Positions 1-7,925 of a stretch of DNA of 35,594 bases are shown one piece after another. The notes below the pieces were generated by a model. It ran no database searches and was not told where the DNA came from. It worked only from the letters and a program-made list of their open reading frames with translations. The first letter of the stretch is position 1; every line of letters starts with the position of its first letter. The position numbers and the translations under genes were made by a program. This DNA comes from Reinekea forsetii (GTDB lineage: Bacteria; Pseudomonadota; Gammaproteobacteria; Pseudomonadales; Natronospirillaceae), in the NCBI RefSeq assembly GCF_018860385.1, contig NZ_JAHKPH010000007.1, forward strand, positions 1 to 35,594, given 5' to 3'.

Positions 1-27
1 GATGTCTTCCCTAAGCAGCGGAGGCGC

Positions 28-55
28 ATTATAGGGATGGATTAATTTGAGTCAA
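28..55 (-). promoter_or_regulatory. Strong sigma70-type promoter reading off the left edge
   Basis: On the minus strand TTGACT (50-55) is followed after 16 bases by a perfect TATAAT (28-33), then by a GC-rich discriminator (GCGCC). The strong hexamers and GC-rich discriminator resemble promoters of stable RNA genes under stringent control. The transcribed gene lies beyond base 1, so its identity is unknown; a tRNA or rRNA gene is only a guess. Confidence 0.55.
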
Positions 56-68
56 CCAATTAATCCAT

Positions 69-461
69 TTATTTCACAACTTTAAGTGCAGGTCTCTTTG
101 AACTCTGATCTGGACTAGGTTCTGGCGTTTCAGGTTCGGGCGGCAATTCAACTTCAAAGCCCATGCCCTGCCCATTCTCTTTCGCAAACACAGCCACAAC
201 GGCATCGACCGGACCGGATATTTCTGTCGGTACGCCACCAAAGCGAGCGGTGAAAGAAATCGCCGAATCTCCTAGGTCGAGCTCTTTTACAGCTGTAGGA
301 CTTATATTAAGCGTAATTTGACCATCACGAACAAAGTCTTGCGGAACCTCGACACCAGGGAAATCAGCCAGCAACACCAAATAAGGCGTGCATTCATTAT
401 CTAATATCCACTCATGTATCGCGCGAATCATGTAAGGCTTGTTCGAAGTCATGTCACTCAT
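69..461 (-). CDS. sspB: ClpXP protease specificity-enhancing factor SspB
   Basis: SspB is the cytoplasmic adaptor that tethers ssrA-tagged proteins, released from stalled ribosomes, to the ClpXP protease. The 130-residue product starts with the N-terminal helix typical of the family (MIRAIHEWILDN near residues 11-22) and contains the beta-rich tag-binding fold. A long acidic, proline-rich linker follows, and the last residues (RPALKVVK) are the short ClpX-binding peptide that defines the family. The start codon shares one base with the sspA stop codon (TGATG), so the two genes are translationally coupled. The sspA-sspB order downstream of petABC is the usual one in Pseudomonas-like bacteria. 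I see nothing unusual in the protein. Confidence 0.95.
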   Translation of the reverse strand: MSDMTSNKPYMIRAIHEWILDNECTPYLVLLADFPGVEVPQDFVRDGQITLNISPTAVKELDLGDSAISFTARFGGVPTEISGPVDAVVAVFAKENGQGMGFEVELPPEPETPEPSPDQSSKRPALKVVK

Positions 462-1090
462 CAGTCACGCATCTCTTGCTCAACTTCAGAAAGACTGATT
501 TGGAACGACTCGCGCTCGAATACTCTTTCCATGTAAGCGAGAATATCTTTAGCAGCCTTTTCTGGTAGCTCAATCCCCAAAGAAGGCAATCGCCACAAGA
601 TAGGCGCAACACAGCAATCAACCAGCGTAAACTCTTCACTCATAAAGTAAGGCTTATCGGCAAAAACTGGAGAAATAGCCAAAAGCCCTTCACGCAATTC
701 TTTTCTTGCTTTTGTCACACTGTCTTTGCTCTTAGCTGCAACAATGGCATCTACCGATGCACTCCAATCACGATCGATACGTGAAATTAGCTGACGAGAT
801 TCACCACGCGCAACTGGATATACAGGCAGCAATGGTGGATGCGGGAAACGCTCATCTAAATATTCCATCATGACATGATGTTCATACAACACGAGATCAC
901 GATCGACCAAAGTCGGCAAACTGTTATACGGGTTTATATCCGTCACTTCTTTCGGAATTGAATCCGGTTCGTGATCTTTAATATCGACCGTCACGCCTTT
1001 TTCCGCCAACACAATTCGAACTCTATGACTGTACTGACACGCAGGGTCAGAATAAAAAGTCATTGAAGAACGCTTAGCAACAACGCCCAT
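461..1090 (-). CDS. sspA: Stringent starvation protein A (RNA polymerase-associated, GST fold)
   Basis: SspA has a glutathione S-transferase fold but works as a transcription factor that binds RNA polymerase holoenzyme in starvation and acid stress. The N-terminal thioredoxin-like half is recognisable from [20 protein letters not shown] near residues 13-32. The surface motif RFPHPPLLP around residues 80-90 contains the Pro-His pair known to matter for SspA function in E. coli. I place the start at 1090 (MGVVAKR) because AGGAG lies 8 bases upstream. An in-frame GTG at 1099 would overlap that ribosome-binding site. The product is 209 residues, the usual size. It is co-transcribed with sspB, with possible partial read-through from the petABC genes through a hairpin at 1131-1152. 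Confidence 0.95.
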   Translation of the reverse strand: MGVVAKRSSMTFYSDPACQYSHRVRIVLAEKGVTVDIKDHEPDSIPKEVTDINPYNSLPTLVDRDLVLYEHHVMMEYLDERFPHPPLLPVYPVARGESRQLISRIDRDWSASVDAIVAAKSKDSVTKARKELREGLLAISPVFADKPYFMSEEFTLVDCCVAPILWRLPSLGIELPEKAAKDILAYMERVFERESFQISLSEVEQEMRD

Positions 1091-1118
1091 TAGGCACACT
1101 CCTAAATTTACTTGATAT

Positions 1119-1152
1119 TAAAAACACGAGAAGCGCAGACAGAGCTGCGCTT
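1119..1152 (-). terminator. Hairpin between petC and sspA
   Basis: AAGCGCAG (1131-1138) and CTGCGCTT (1145-1152) form a perfect 8-bp stem with a 6-base loop. On the minus strand it is followed, after about six bases, by a run of five T. The gap makes it a weak or attenuating terminator between the bc1 genes and sspA. Confidence 0.5.
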
Positions 1153-1178
1153 TTCAAATAGATTGAAACACTAACTTT

Positions 1179-1946
1179 CTAGTGTTTTAAATCTTTAAAT
1201 AGTTCACGCTGTAACAACGTAGCAAACACAAGCAAGATCAGTAAGAAAGCCAATACCTTCCAACCCAATCTTGTACGCTCTTGCTGATACGGCTCACCCA
1301 TATAATTCAAGAAGTTAACTAAGTCGTAAACGACCTCATCGTATTCTTGCGCATTTAATGAGCCTTCTTGTTCGTAAGCACCACAATTATCCGGGTTCAC
1401 TTCTTCACCCGTAAGCGGATCTACTGAACCATCTTCAATATGCCCAGGCTTAACAGCGCACAAACCTTGCAAGCCGATAAGTACATGAGGCATACCAACA
1501 TCTTTAAACACGGTATTGTTTACACCGTAAGGACGCGAATCATCTTTATAGAAACCACGAAGGTAGCTATAAACCCAATCAACTCCGCGAACACGAGTTA
1601 CCATGGTTAAATCTGGTGGTGCGGCACCAAACCAAGCTTTACCATCTTTCTGAGTCATCGCAAACTCCATAAGATCGCCAAACTTTGCATCCTGCGCAAA
1701 GGCAACTTGGCTCATCATAATGTCTTCTGGAATCTCAAGATCTCGTGCCACTCGGTTGTATCGGGCAAAACCTAATGAGTGACAAGCAGCACAATAGTCC
1801 ATATAGGTACGCAACCCTTTTTGCATAGACACCTTGTCGTTCATGTTTGGTGTCATATGATCAAGTTGCACATTGCCACCCCCTGCAGCCAAAGCCACAG
1901 TGGATAAAAGAGAAATAGCGGTAGCAGTCAGTATTTTTTTAATCAT
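1179..1946 (-). CDS. petC: Ubiquinol-cytochrome c reductase, cytochrome c1 subunit
   Basis: This is the haem c1 subunit of the bc1 complex, which passes electrons from the Rieske protein to soluble cytochrome c on the periplasmic side. The 255-residue precursor has a Sec signal peptide (about residues 1-21, cleaved after a VALA-type site). The covalent haem-binding motif CAACH is at residues 52-56. A candidate axial methionine lies in FKDVGMPH. One C-terminal membrane anchor (about residues 229-247) precedes a short cytoplasmic tail. The start codon overlaps the petB stop by four bases (ATGA), showing translational coupling. It is the third gene of petA-petB-petC; unlike Bradyrhizobium, cytochrome b and c1 are separate proteins here. 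Confidence 0.96.
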   Translation of the reverse strand: MIKKILTATAISLLSTVALAAGGGNVQLDHMTPNMNDKVSMQKGLRTYMDYCAACHSLGFARYNRVARDLEIPEDIMMSQVAFAQDAKFGDLMEFAMTQKDGKAWFGAAPPDLTMVTRVRGVDWVYSYLRGFYKDDSRPYGVNNTVFKDVGMPHVLIGLQGLCAVKPGHIEDGSVDPLTGEEVNPDNCGAYEQEGSLNAQEYDEVVYDLVNFLNYMGEPYQQERTRLGWKVLAFLLILLVFATLLQRELFKDLKH

Positions 1947-3217
1947 TCTGGCACTCTCTCTGGTACAGGCTTAGTTTTTTCCCACTTCGTATACCATGGC
2001 ATTAACAAGAAGAAGGCAAAGTAAATCAAGGTGCCGATTTTGGCTAACACACCGTTTACAGGTGTCACTGGTTGACCACCTAGGTAGGTCAATACGGCGA
2101 ATGCAATTGCAAACAATACGATTGCAAGACGGCTCATCCAGCCTTTGTAACGCCAAGACTTAACAGGGCTTCTATCTAGCCAAGGCAAGACAAACAAAAT
2201 TGCAATCGCGCCACCCATTGCGATAAACCCGCCCAGCTTAGCTTCAATGAAGAAGATGTTGAAATCAACCGCACGGAGAATTGAGTAAAATGCGCCATAG
2301 TACCAAGTTGGTGCAATATGCTCCGGTGTTTTCAGTGCGTTTGCTGGTTCAAAGTTTGGATGCTCTAAGAAATAACCACCACCTTCAGGGAAGAAGAAGA
2401 TAACCGCACAAAATACAATCAAGAATAGAACAACTTGCGGCAATTTACCCACGGTAAAGTAAGGATGGAAAGGAATAGCGTCTAGTGGAACACCCTTGTC
2501 ATCTACATGCTTTTTGATATCAATACCGTCTGGATTGTTCGAGCCAGATTCATGCAACGCCAAAACATGCAGAACGACCAACAGTGCTAACACCAATGGC
2601 AATGCAATCACATGCAAAGCAAAGAATCGGTTTAACGTAATACCTGATATTAAGAAATCGCCTCGGATCCACTCCGTTAGGCCATCGCCAATGACAGGAA
2701 TCGCACCGAATAGAGAAATAATTACCTGAGCACCCCAGAAAGAAGTTTGACCCCAAGGCAATACATAGCCCATGAAACCTTCTGCCATCATGATGAGGTA
2801 TACAAACATACCGAACACCCAAATAAGCTCGCGAGGCTTCTGGTAAGAGCCATACAGCACGCCGCGGAACATATGCAAGTAAACCGTTAAGAAGAAGAAA
2901 GAGGCACCCGTGGAATGCATATAGCGAAGTAGCCAACCCATTTCAACATCACGCATGATGTATTCAACTGAATTAAATGCTTCTTCTGCACTTGGGACAT
3001 AAGACATGGTTAGCCAAATACCGGTTAGGATTTGGTTGACGAAGATAACCATGGCTAACAAGCCAAACACATACCAAAAGTTAAAGTTCTTTGGCGCAAA
3101 ATATTGCGACATGTGCTTTTCGTAAGCATTTGAAACGGGTAAACGCTTATCGATCCAGCGCATAAAAGCACTGTTACGAATACTTACTATTTTAACGTGA
3201 TCTTTTAAAGAGTTCAT
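1943..3217 (-). CDS. petB: Ubiquinol-cytochrome c reductase, cytochrome b subunit
   Basis: Cytochrome b is the membrane core of the bc1 complex. It carries two b-type haems and the quinol-oxidising (Qo) and quinone-reducing (Qi) sites. The 424-residue protein shows about eight transmembrane helices. The haem-ligating histidines occur in two helices: HSTGASFFFLTVYLHMFRG, and the pair of His residues in FALHVIALPLVLALLVVLH. The Qo signature, PEWY in mitochondria and alphaproteobacteria, reads PTWY here (HIAPTWYYGAFYSILRA), a notable variant. The gene starts two bases after petA and overlaps petC by four bases. The length and gene order are typical of a gammaproteobacterial complex. Confidence 0.96.
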   Translation of the reverse strand: MNSLKDHVKIVSIRNSAFMRWIDKRLPVSNAYEKHMSQYFAPKNFNFWYVFGLLAMVIFVNQILTGIWLTMSYVPSAEEAFNSVEYIMRDVEMGWLLRYMHSTGASFFFLTVYLHMFRGVLYGSYQKPRELIWVFGMFVYLIMMAEGFMGYVLPWGQTSFWGAQVIISLFGAIPVIGDGLTEWIRGDFLISGITLNRFFALHVIALPLVLALLVVLHVLALHESGSNNPDGIDIKKHVDDKGVPLDAIPFHPYFTVGKLPQVVLFLIVFCAVIFFFPEGGGYFLEHPNFEPANALKTPEHIAPTWYYGAFYSILRAVDFNIFFIEAKLGGFIAMGGAIAILFVLPWLDRSPVKSWRYKGWMSRLAIVLFAIAFAVLTYLGGQPVTPVNGVLAKIGTLIYFAFFLLMPWYTKWEKTKPVPERVPE

Positions 3218-3219
3218 AA

Positions 3220-3807
3220 TTAAGCCACCTCACCCACAGTCAGAATAGAACCTTCAATCTTATGAGGCGGAATCACCATATTCGTTGGCGCAGGAACACC
3301 TGAGAACACACGACCTGAAAGATCGAATCGAGAACCATGACAAGGACAGAAGAAACCACCTTGCCAGTTAGAATCGTAGGCTTGAGGCTCTACTTCTGGA
3401 TTGAACTTAGGCGAACAACCAAGGTGAGTACATACACCTTCGATCACCAATAATTCTTCAGACAAGCTGCGAGTGTCGTTTTTAGCAAATTCAGGTTGCT
3501 GCTCGACATCGGATTCTGGATCGCTTAAGCGAGATTTGAGATCAGCGCTTTTCAGCGTCTCAATCATCTCTGGCGTTCTCCGAACGACAAACACTGGCTT
3601 ACCGCGCCATTCTACAATGCGCATTTCACCCGCTTCGATACTACTAATATCGACGGAAACTGGAGCGCCCACGGCTTTCGCCTTTTCACTCGGAAACCAA
3701 GATTTAACAAACGGTGTGGCTACTCCCACTGCTCCCACTGCGCCAACGGCACCTGTAGCAATGTAGAGGAACCGGCGTCGACCTTTATTTACGCCGTCTT
3801 GTGTCAT
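3220..3807 (-). CDS. petA: Ubiquinol-cytochrome c reductase, Rieske iron-sulfur subunit
   Basis: The Rieske subunit takes one electron from ubiquinol at the Qo site and delivers it to cytochrome c1. The 195-residue protein begins with a twin-arginine region (KGRRRFL, residues 8-14) followed by a hydrophobic segment (about 15-35). It is therefore Tat-exported and stays anchored by its uncleaved N-terminal helix. The [2Fe-2S] ligands are in C126-T-H128-L-G-C131 and C154-P-C156-H157-G-S159; the two extra cysteines form the stabilising disulfide. An alanine/glycine-rich hinge (AVGAVGAVGVATP) links the anchor and head domain. It is the first gene of petABC, with GAGGG as ribosome-binding site and its own likely promoter at 3862-3890. 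Confidence 0.97.
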   Translation of the reverse strand: MTQDGVNKGRRRFLYIATGAVGAVGAVGVATPFVKSWFPSEKAKAVGAPVSVDISSIEAGEMRIVEWRGKPVFVVRRTPEMIETLKSADLKSRLSDPESDVEQQPEFAKNDTRSLSEELLVIEGVCTHLGCSPKFNPEVEPQAYDSNWQGGFFCPCHGSRFDLSGRVFSGVPAPTNMVIPPHKIEGSILTVGEVA

Positions 3808-3861
3808 TATTATTGCCCTCTAACGAAAGAAATACTTTCAGCATTTACGAAAATGCTCGGA

Positions 3862-3890
3862 ATACTAAAGAAATTCGCGGGGTGTGACAA
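3862..3890 (-). promoter_or_regulatory. Candidate petABC promoter
   Basis: On the minus strand TTGTCA (3885-3890) and TAGTAT (3862-3867) are separated by exactly 17 bases, 55 bases upstream of petA. The position between the rpsI terminator and petA fits an independent promoter for the bc1 operon. The match is by eye only. Confidence 0.45.
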
Positions 3891-3961
3891 GAAAAGCTTT
3901 TAAAACTCGTCCTAAAGTTGAACACTCATTCACCCTGATCTTCACTTTATTACAGATGAAA

Positions 3962-3987
3962 AAAAACCCGGCAATAACCGGGTTTTT
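3962..3987 (-). terminator. Rho-independent terminator of rplM-rpsI
   Basis: A perfect inverted repeat (AAAAACCCGG / CCGGGTTTTT, loop CAATAA) lies just after the rpsI stop codon. The A and T tails on either side make it potentially bidirectional. It separates the ribosomal protein operon from petABC. Confidence 0.85.
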
Positions 3988-4002
3988 GAAAATACGTATA
4001 AA

Positions 4003-4401
4003 TTAACGCTTAGAGAACTGTGGCTTACGACGTGCTTTACGTAGACCAACTTTCTTACGCTCTACCATACGTGCATCACGGGTTACGAAACCTGCATCAC
4101 GTAGTGGCTTGCGAAGATTCTCATCATACTCGATCAATGCTCGAGTAATGCCGTGACGAATCGCACCGGCCTGACCGTTAGAACCACCACCTGCAACAGT
4201 GATGTAAAGGTCAAACTTGTCGCCCATTTCAACCAAATCTAATGGCTGACGAACGATCATGCGAGATGTTTCACGACCGAAGTATTCTTCGATAGTACGC
4301 TTGTTGATGACAATGTCACCTTTACCAGGACGCAAAAATACACGTGCCTTTGACGTCTTACGACGACCAGTACCGTAGTTCTGTTGAGTTGCTGCTGTCA
4401 T
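4003..4401 (-). CDS. rpsI: 30S ribosomal protein S9
   Basis: S9 binds the head of the small ribosomal subunit, and its C-terminal tail touches the P-site tRNA. The protein shows the family start ([19 protein letters not shown]), the central [15 protein letters not shown] motif and the conserved basic tail ending in SKR. I choose the ATG at 4401 (MTAATQQ, 132 residues) because GGGGA sits 6 bases upstream. An in-frame ATG at 4413 overlaps the rplM stop and has no better site. E. coli S9 is 130 residues, which fits this start. It is translationally linked to rplM in the normal two-gene operon. Confidence 0.97.
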   Translation of the reverse strand: MTAATQQNYGTGRRKTSKARVFLRPGKGDIVINKRTIEEYFGRETSRMIVRQPLDLVEMGDKFDLYITVAGGGSNGQAGAIRHGITRALIEYDENLRKPLRDAGFVTRDARMVERKKVGLRKARRKPQFSKR

Positions 4402-4412
4402 GTTATTCCCCA

Positions 4413-4841
4413 TTAAATCTTAAGTTCTTTGGGCTGTTGGGCTGTATGTGGATGTTCAGTTCCAACATAGACCTTCAGCTTCTTCAACATGGCACGGCCA
4501 AGCGGTGTACGTGGAATCATACCTTTTACGGCTAATTCAATTGGGCTTTCGCCTTTATGGGCGATCAGCTTCTCGAAGCTCATTGACTTCAAGCCACCTG
4601 GGTAACCAGTATGACGGTAGTACTGCTTGTCTTTAACCTTACGGCCTGTGACATGCACCTTCTCCGCATTAATAACAACGATATAATCGCCAGTATCTAC
4701 GTGAGGAGTGAACTCCGCTTTATGTTTACCACGAAGACGACGAGCGATTTCCGTCGCTAAACGTCCTAGTGTTTGCCCTTCAGCGTCGACTACGTACCAG
4801 TCGCGCTTAACTTCAGCTGGTTTTGCTACAAATGTTTTCAT
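4413..4841 (-). CDS. rplM: 50S ribosomal protein L13
   Basis: L13 is an early-assembly protein of the large subunit that binds 23S rRNA. The 142-residue product has the exact family length. Conserved blocks visible include [19 protein letters not shown] near the start, [12 protein letters not shown] in the middle and [21 protein letters not shown] near the end. A GGAG ribosome-binding site precedes the start codon. It is first in the rplM-rpsI operon, which in E. coli is autoregulated by L13; whether this leader of about 60 bases does the same cannot be judged from the sequence alone. A GC-rich-discriminator promoter is proposed at 4901-4929. Confidence 0.98.
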   Translation of the reverse strand: MKTFVAKPAEVKRDWYVVDAEGQTLGRLATEIARRLRGKHKAEFTPHVDTGDYIVVINAEKVHVTGRKVKDKQYYRHTGYPGGLKSMSFEKLIAHKGESPIELAVKGMIPRTPLGRAMLKKLKVYVGTEHPHTAQQPKELKI

Positions 4842-4900
4842 TTAACTCCGCCTAGAAAAGTGGGGGGCTCAGGGGAAGTTAATCCAATTTGAGGGCGCGA

Positions 4901-4929
4901 ATCCTACAGAATAGATACGCCCAACGCAA
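4901..4929 (-). promoter_or_regulatory. Candidate rplM-rpsI promoter
   Basis: On the minus strand TTGCGT (4924-4929) is followed after 17 bases by TAGGAT (4901-4906) and a GC-rich discriminator (TCGCGCCC). The discriminator is typical of promoters repressed by ppGpp, as expected for ribosomal protein genes. The -10 match is moderate. Confidence 0.45.
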
Positions 4930-4941
4930 GTCATTTTTTAA

Positions 4942-5253
4942 TCACTTACGAGAATCAACTTCCTTCAGTTTAGTCAGGCCATACCCCAAACCGACTAAAC
5001 AGCCTAATAGAGCGATCAACACGCCAATAATGGCCCCACTGATTTCAGTGGTTTCATTAGCGAAGCGAACATCACCCCAAAAATATGCCAAACTGGTCAA
5101 AACGAAGGTAACAAACACCATCGCGACCATATAAAATCCGCGCGCATCATATATAGATATATCCTGAAGCGCCAGCTTATTGTTTAAAAATCGAAAGCAA
5201 AGGGTTGTTGCGCCTGCTGTCATTGCCAACATGATCAATACATACAGCAACAT
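4942..5253 (-). CDS. Small membrane protein of unknown function, downstream of prfC
   Basis: I do not recognise a named family. The 103-residue protein has three clear hydrophobic segments (about residues 1-20, 42-60 and 73-93) and is probably an inner-membrane protein. A short charged C-terminal tail (KLKEVDSRK) follows. A strong GGGGG ribosome-binding site lies a few bases upstream of the ATG, and the gene begins only 9 bases after the prfC stop, so it is probably co-transcribed with prfC. The codon usage looks like the surrounding core genes. Expression is likely; function cannot be inferred from what is visible. Confidence 0.75.
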   Translation of the reverse strand: MLLYVLIMLAMTAGATTLCFRFLNNKLALQDISIYDARGFYMVAMVFVTFVLTSLAYFWGDVRFANETTEISGAIIGVLIALLGCLVGLGYGLTKLKEVDSRK

Positions 5254-5262
5254 AATACCCCC

Positions 5263-6846
5263 TTAGTGCTCTCTAGTTTCACGGAATCTTACATCTGGGT
5301 GACGCTCTTGCGTCATTTGCAAGTTAACCATGGTCGGTGCAACGTAGGCTAGGTTATCCGAACCATCCAAAGCCAAGTTATCATAAGCTTTGTTTCTGAA
5401 TGCCTGAAGCGTTGTCGCGTTGTCGCACTCAACCCAACGAGCGGTCGCAACACTGATCGGCTCATAGACGGCATCGACCTTATACTCGGCTTTTAACCGA
5501 TGCGCGACTACATCAAACTGCAAGGTTCCCACCGCCCCAACGATAAGGTCGTTGTTTCGCAACGGACGAAACACCTGCACTGCCCCTTCTTCGGATAACT
5601 GCATTAAGCCTTTCTGCAGTTGCTTTAGCTTTAACGGGTCCTTGAGACGAATACGTCGAAACAGCTCAGGAGCAAAATTTGGAATACCAGAAAATTTTAG
5701 CTCTTCGCCTTGCGTAAAGGTGTCACCAATCTGAATGGTGCCGTGATTGTGAAGCCCGATAATATCGCCAGGATACGCCTCTTCTACTTTAGAGCGGTCG
5801 CCCGCTACAAAAGTAAGTGCATCTGAAATACGAACATCTTTACCAACGCGTACGTGGCGCATTTTCATGCCTTTTTCATATTTCCCAGATACGATGCGCA
5901 TAAACGCAACACGGTCGCGGTGATTTGGATCCATATTCGCCTGAATCTTAAATATAAAGCCTGTCAGCGCTTCTTCTTTCGACTCAACGGTTCGCGTTGT
6001 GGTTTCACGTGACATCGGCGCTGGCGCCCACTCCACCAGCCCATCAAGTATATGATCCACACCAAAGTTACCTAAGGCGGTACCAAAATATACTGGCGTA
6101 AGTTTGCCATCTAAGAACGCTTGCTTATCGAATGAGTTGCCCGCTTCAAGCAATTCAACCTGCTCACGCAGCTCTTCAACATAATCACTGATGGCGTCGT
6201 CTAGCTCTGGGTTATCAATCCCTTTAATCACACGACTGTCTTGAATGGTGTGTCCCATACCGCTTTGGTACAGCACCACTTCATCTTTTAGCAGATGATA
6301 AATGCCTTTGAATTCTTTACCCATGCCAATGGGCCATGTAATCGGTGCGCAATCCATTTTAAGAACGCTTTCAACTTCATCCATTAAATCAAACGGGTCT
6401 CGAGTATCGCGATCGAGCTTATTCATGAAGGTAACGATGGGCGTTTCACGCATGCGCGCAACATCCATGAGTTTAATAGTTCGATCTTCAACACCTTTGG
6501 CCGAGTCGATCACCATTAAACACGAGTCCACGGCCGTTAATGTACGGTACGTATCTTCAGAGAAGTCTTCATGCCCTGGTGTATCCAGTAAGTTCACCAA
6601 CTTATCGGCATACGGAAACTGCATAACTGAGGTGGTTATAGAAATACCACGCTCTTTCTCCATCTCCATCCAATCGGACTTAGCGTGCTGACCGGATTTT
6701 TTACCTTTCACGGTGCCGGCCTGCTGAATGGCTTGTCCAAATAAAAGTACTTTTTCTGTAATAGTCGTTTTACCGGCATCTGGGTGAGAGATGATAGCAA
6801 ACGTTCTTCTCTTATTGATTTCATTGATAAAATTGGCTTCAGCCAT
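5263..6846 (-). CDS. prfC: Peptide chain release factor 3, with island-encoded N-terminus
   Basis: RF3 is the translational GTPase that removes RF1/RF2 from the ribosome after peptide release. The 527-residue protein has the GTP-binding motifs HPDAGKTT (residues 21-28), DTPGHEDF and NKLDRD, then the RF3-specific domains; E. coli RF3 is 529 residues. I start it at 6846 ([14 protein letters not shown]) rather than at a longer upstream frame, because all family homology begins here. The first ~18 codons lie beyond the recombination core at 6781-6795, so they belong to the integrated island. The native start (MSTIADEVENRR) survives 15.8 kb away at 22624-22698. The new N-terminus is in frame and similar in character, so the enzyme should still work. 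A replacement promoter is proposed at 6981-7009. Confidence 0.96.
   Translation of the reverse strand: MAEANFINEINKRRTFAIISHPDAGKTTITEKVLLFGQAIQQAGTVKGKKSGQHAKSDWMEMEKERGISITTSVMQFPYADKLVNLLDTPGHEDFSEDTYRTLTAVDSCLMVIDSAKGVEDRTIKLMDVARMRETPIVTFMNKLDRDTRDPFDLMDEVESVLKMDCAPITWPIGMGKEFKGIYHLLKDEVVLYQSGMGHTIQDSRVIKGIDNPELDDAISDYVEELREQVELLEAGNSFDKQAFLDGKLTPVYFGTALGNFGVDHILDGLVEWAPAPMSRETTTRTVESKEEALTGFIFKIQANMDPNHRDRVAFMRIVSGKYEKGMKMRHVRVGKDVRISDALTFVAGDRSKVEEAYPGDIIGLHNHGTIQIGDTFTQGEELKFSGIPNFAPELFRRIRLKDPLKLKQLQKGLMQLSEEGAVQVFRPLRNNDLIVGAVGTLQFDVVAHRLKAEYKVDAVYEPISVATARWVECDNATTLQAFRNKAYDNLALDGSDNLAYVAPTMVNLQMTQERHPDVRFRETREH
6781..6795 (-). other. Left attachment core of the prfC island
   Basis: ATCATCTCTCACCCA on the minus strand encodes part of AIISHP of RF3. 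It is identical to bases 22639-22653. The identity extends to TTTGC on the other side after one mismatch. The left copy is now inside the functional prfC. Confidence 0.88.
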
Positions 6847-6862
6847 GTATCTAATTTCCCAT

Positions 6863-6883
6863 TTTGTACAAGTATTTGTACAA
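6863..6883. repeat. Two TTTGTACAA repeats at the left island end
   Basis: TTTGTACAA occurs at 6863-6871 and 6875-6883, 12 bases apart, about 70-100 bases inside the left core. The same 9-mer recurs at 22449-22507 near the right core. Clusters of short repeats flanking both cores are what arm-type binding sites of a tyrosine recombinase look like. They could instead bind an island regulator. Confidence 0.6.
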
Positions 6884-6980
6884 ATAAATAAAGTTAACTC
6901 TAAGCCCTGATTTCCAAGTCGTCTTCCACGGCCTACAGCCAGCAAAACCTCCCATCAAAGCATTAAAAAATTTGAGCGCT

Positions 6981-7009
6981 ATTCTAGCAAAATGACTAAG
7001 CGTTATAAA
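6981..7009 (-). promoter_or_regulatory. Candidate island-borne promoter for prfC
   Basis: On the minus strand TTTATA (7004-7009) and TAGAAT (6981-6986) are 17 bases apart, just after the abiEii stop codon. It would give prfC a leader of about 130 bases. Its role as replacement promoter is inferred from the loss of the native one. Confidence 0.4.
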
Positions 7010-7924
7010 TCAAACACCCAGTACTACTTTTAGCTTTTCTAGCGCTAGCTTATGTTTATCATCTGGCATTTTGGCCAGATTAATCTGTTTCCATTTAATG
7101 ACCGGAAGATCACTTACATCGTCTAGATTAAGTAACCCCCAATCCGGCTCACGGTTTTTAAACGATAGTAAAAACGCTTTTTCATTATCGGTAAGCCCTT
7201 GGTGAATAAACTCCACCAAACGCTCTCGAACGGCTACCAGCTCTTCAAGCGGTACGTCGGTCTCAGCCATATTTGCAAATTCACCTGCATAGACGGCTGA
7301 TATATCTTTAATTTGCGGCCTTAGCAATTCGGCCATTGGCCGATTGTGACTAGCGAGATAGATAATGAGTGCTTTTCGTATCTCGTCATTTAGGCCTTCA
7401 TTTTCCAAGAGCCACTTCACATCAAATAAATCTCTTGGATGTTGCCTGTCTAATGCCGCACAGATTTTGCCAGCATAAAGATCAGCTAGTGCCACGACTG
7501 GCACCTCAGCGTAACCAAACTCTTCTTCTACAGCGGCACATACTTCCATCATCTGCGGCTCATAAACCGTGCCACGTAGCACGGGTGAGAGTTCAACCTT
7601 TATCTGCACACCATTTCGACCAACAATCAGTCTCAGCGCATCGCGCTTGGACTTATAAGCTTCTGTAAGCTCTATATCTTTAAACGCGGCCTTTAAATCC
7701 GCGCTAATCGCATCTAGCGCTTCACTAATATCCTGTAATGCTTCATCACGGCCTTTCATAGGCAGATAGACCAAATCAATATCAACAGACAAGCGCGGAA
7801 AATCTCTTACAAACAGATTGATCGCCGTACCGCCTTTGAGTGCAAAGCATTCTTGCTTAGCAACAAAAGGCAAAACCTGCATCAATAACTGCACTTGCTT
7901 GTAATAAATACTGCTTCTGTCCAT
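7010..7924 (-). CDS. AbiEii/AbiGii-family nucleotidyltransferase toxin
   Basis: This is the toxin of a type IV-classified AbiE toxin-antitoxin pair. Characterised relatives are nucleotidyltransferases that stop growth, some by adding nucleotides to tRNA, and can mediate abortive phage infection. The 304-residue protein shows the polymerase-beta-like signature GGTA (31-34) followed by RLSVDID (44-50), with the metal-binding acidic residues D48 and D50. The later motif DLYAGKICAALDRQHPRDLFDVKWLL is highly characteristic of the family. The start lies one base after the antitoxin stop, giving tight coupling with the antitoxin gene first. The arrangement resembles mosA-mosT, the maintenance pair of SXT. 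It sits at the left island end, directly before the prfC replacement promoter. Confidence 0.9.
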   Translation of the reverse strand: MDRSSIYYKQVQLLMQVLPFVAKQECFALKGGTAINLFVRDFPRLSVDIDLVYLPMKGRDEALQDISEALDAISADLKAAFKDIELTEAYKSKRDALRLIVGRNGVQIKVELSPVLRGTVYEPQMMEVCAAVEEEFGYAEVPVVALADLYAGKICAALDRQHPRDLFDVKWLLENEGLNDEIRKALIIYLASHNRPMAELLRPQIKDISAVYAGEFANMAETDVPLEELVAVRERLVEFIHQGLTDNEKAFLLSFKNREPDWGLLNLDDVSDLPVIKWKQINLAKMPDDKHKLALEKLKVVLGV

Positions 7925-7925
7925 C

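Noticed and set aside
6847-6945. Longer start for prfC adding 33 residues
   Set aside because: The extra residues resemble no RF3, include the TTTGTACAA repeats and lie in the leader; RF3 homology starts at the ATG at 6846.
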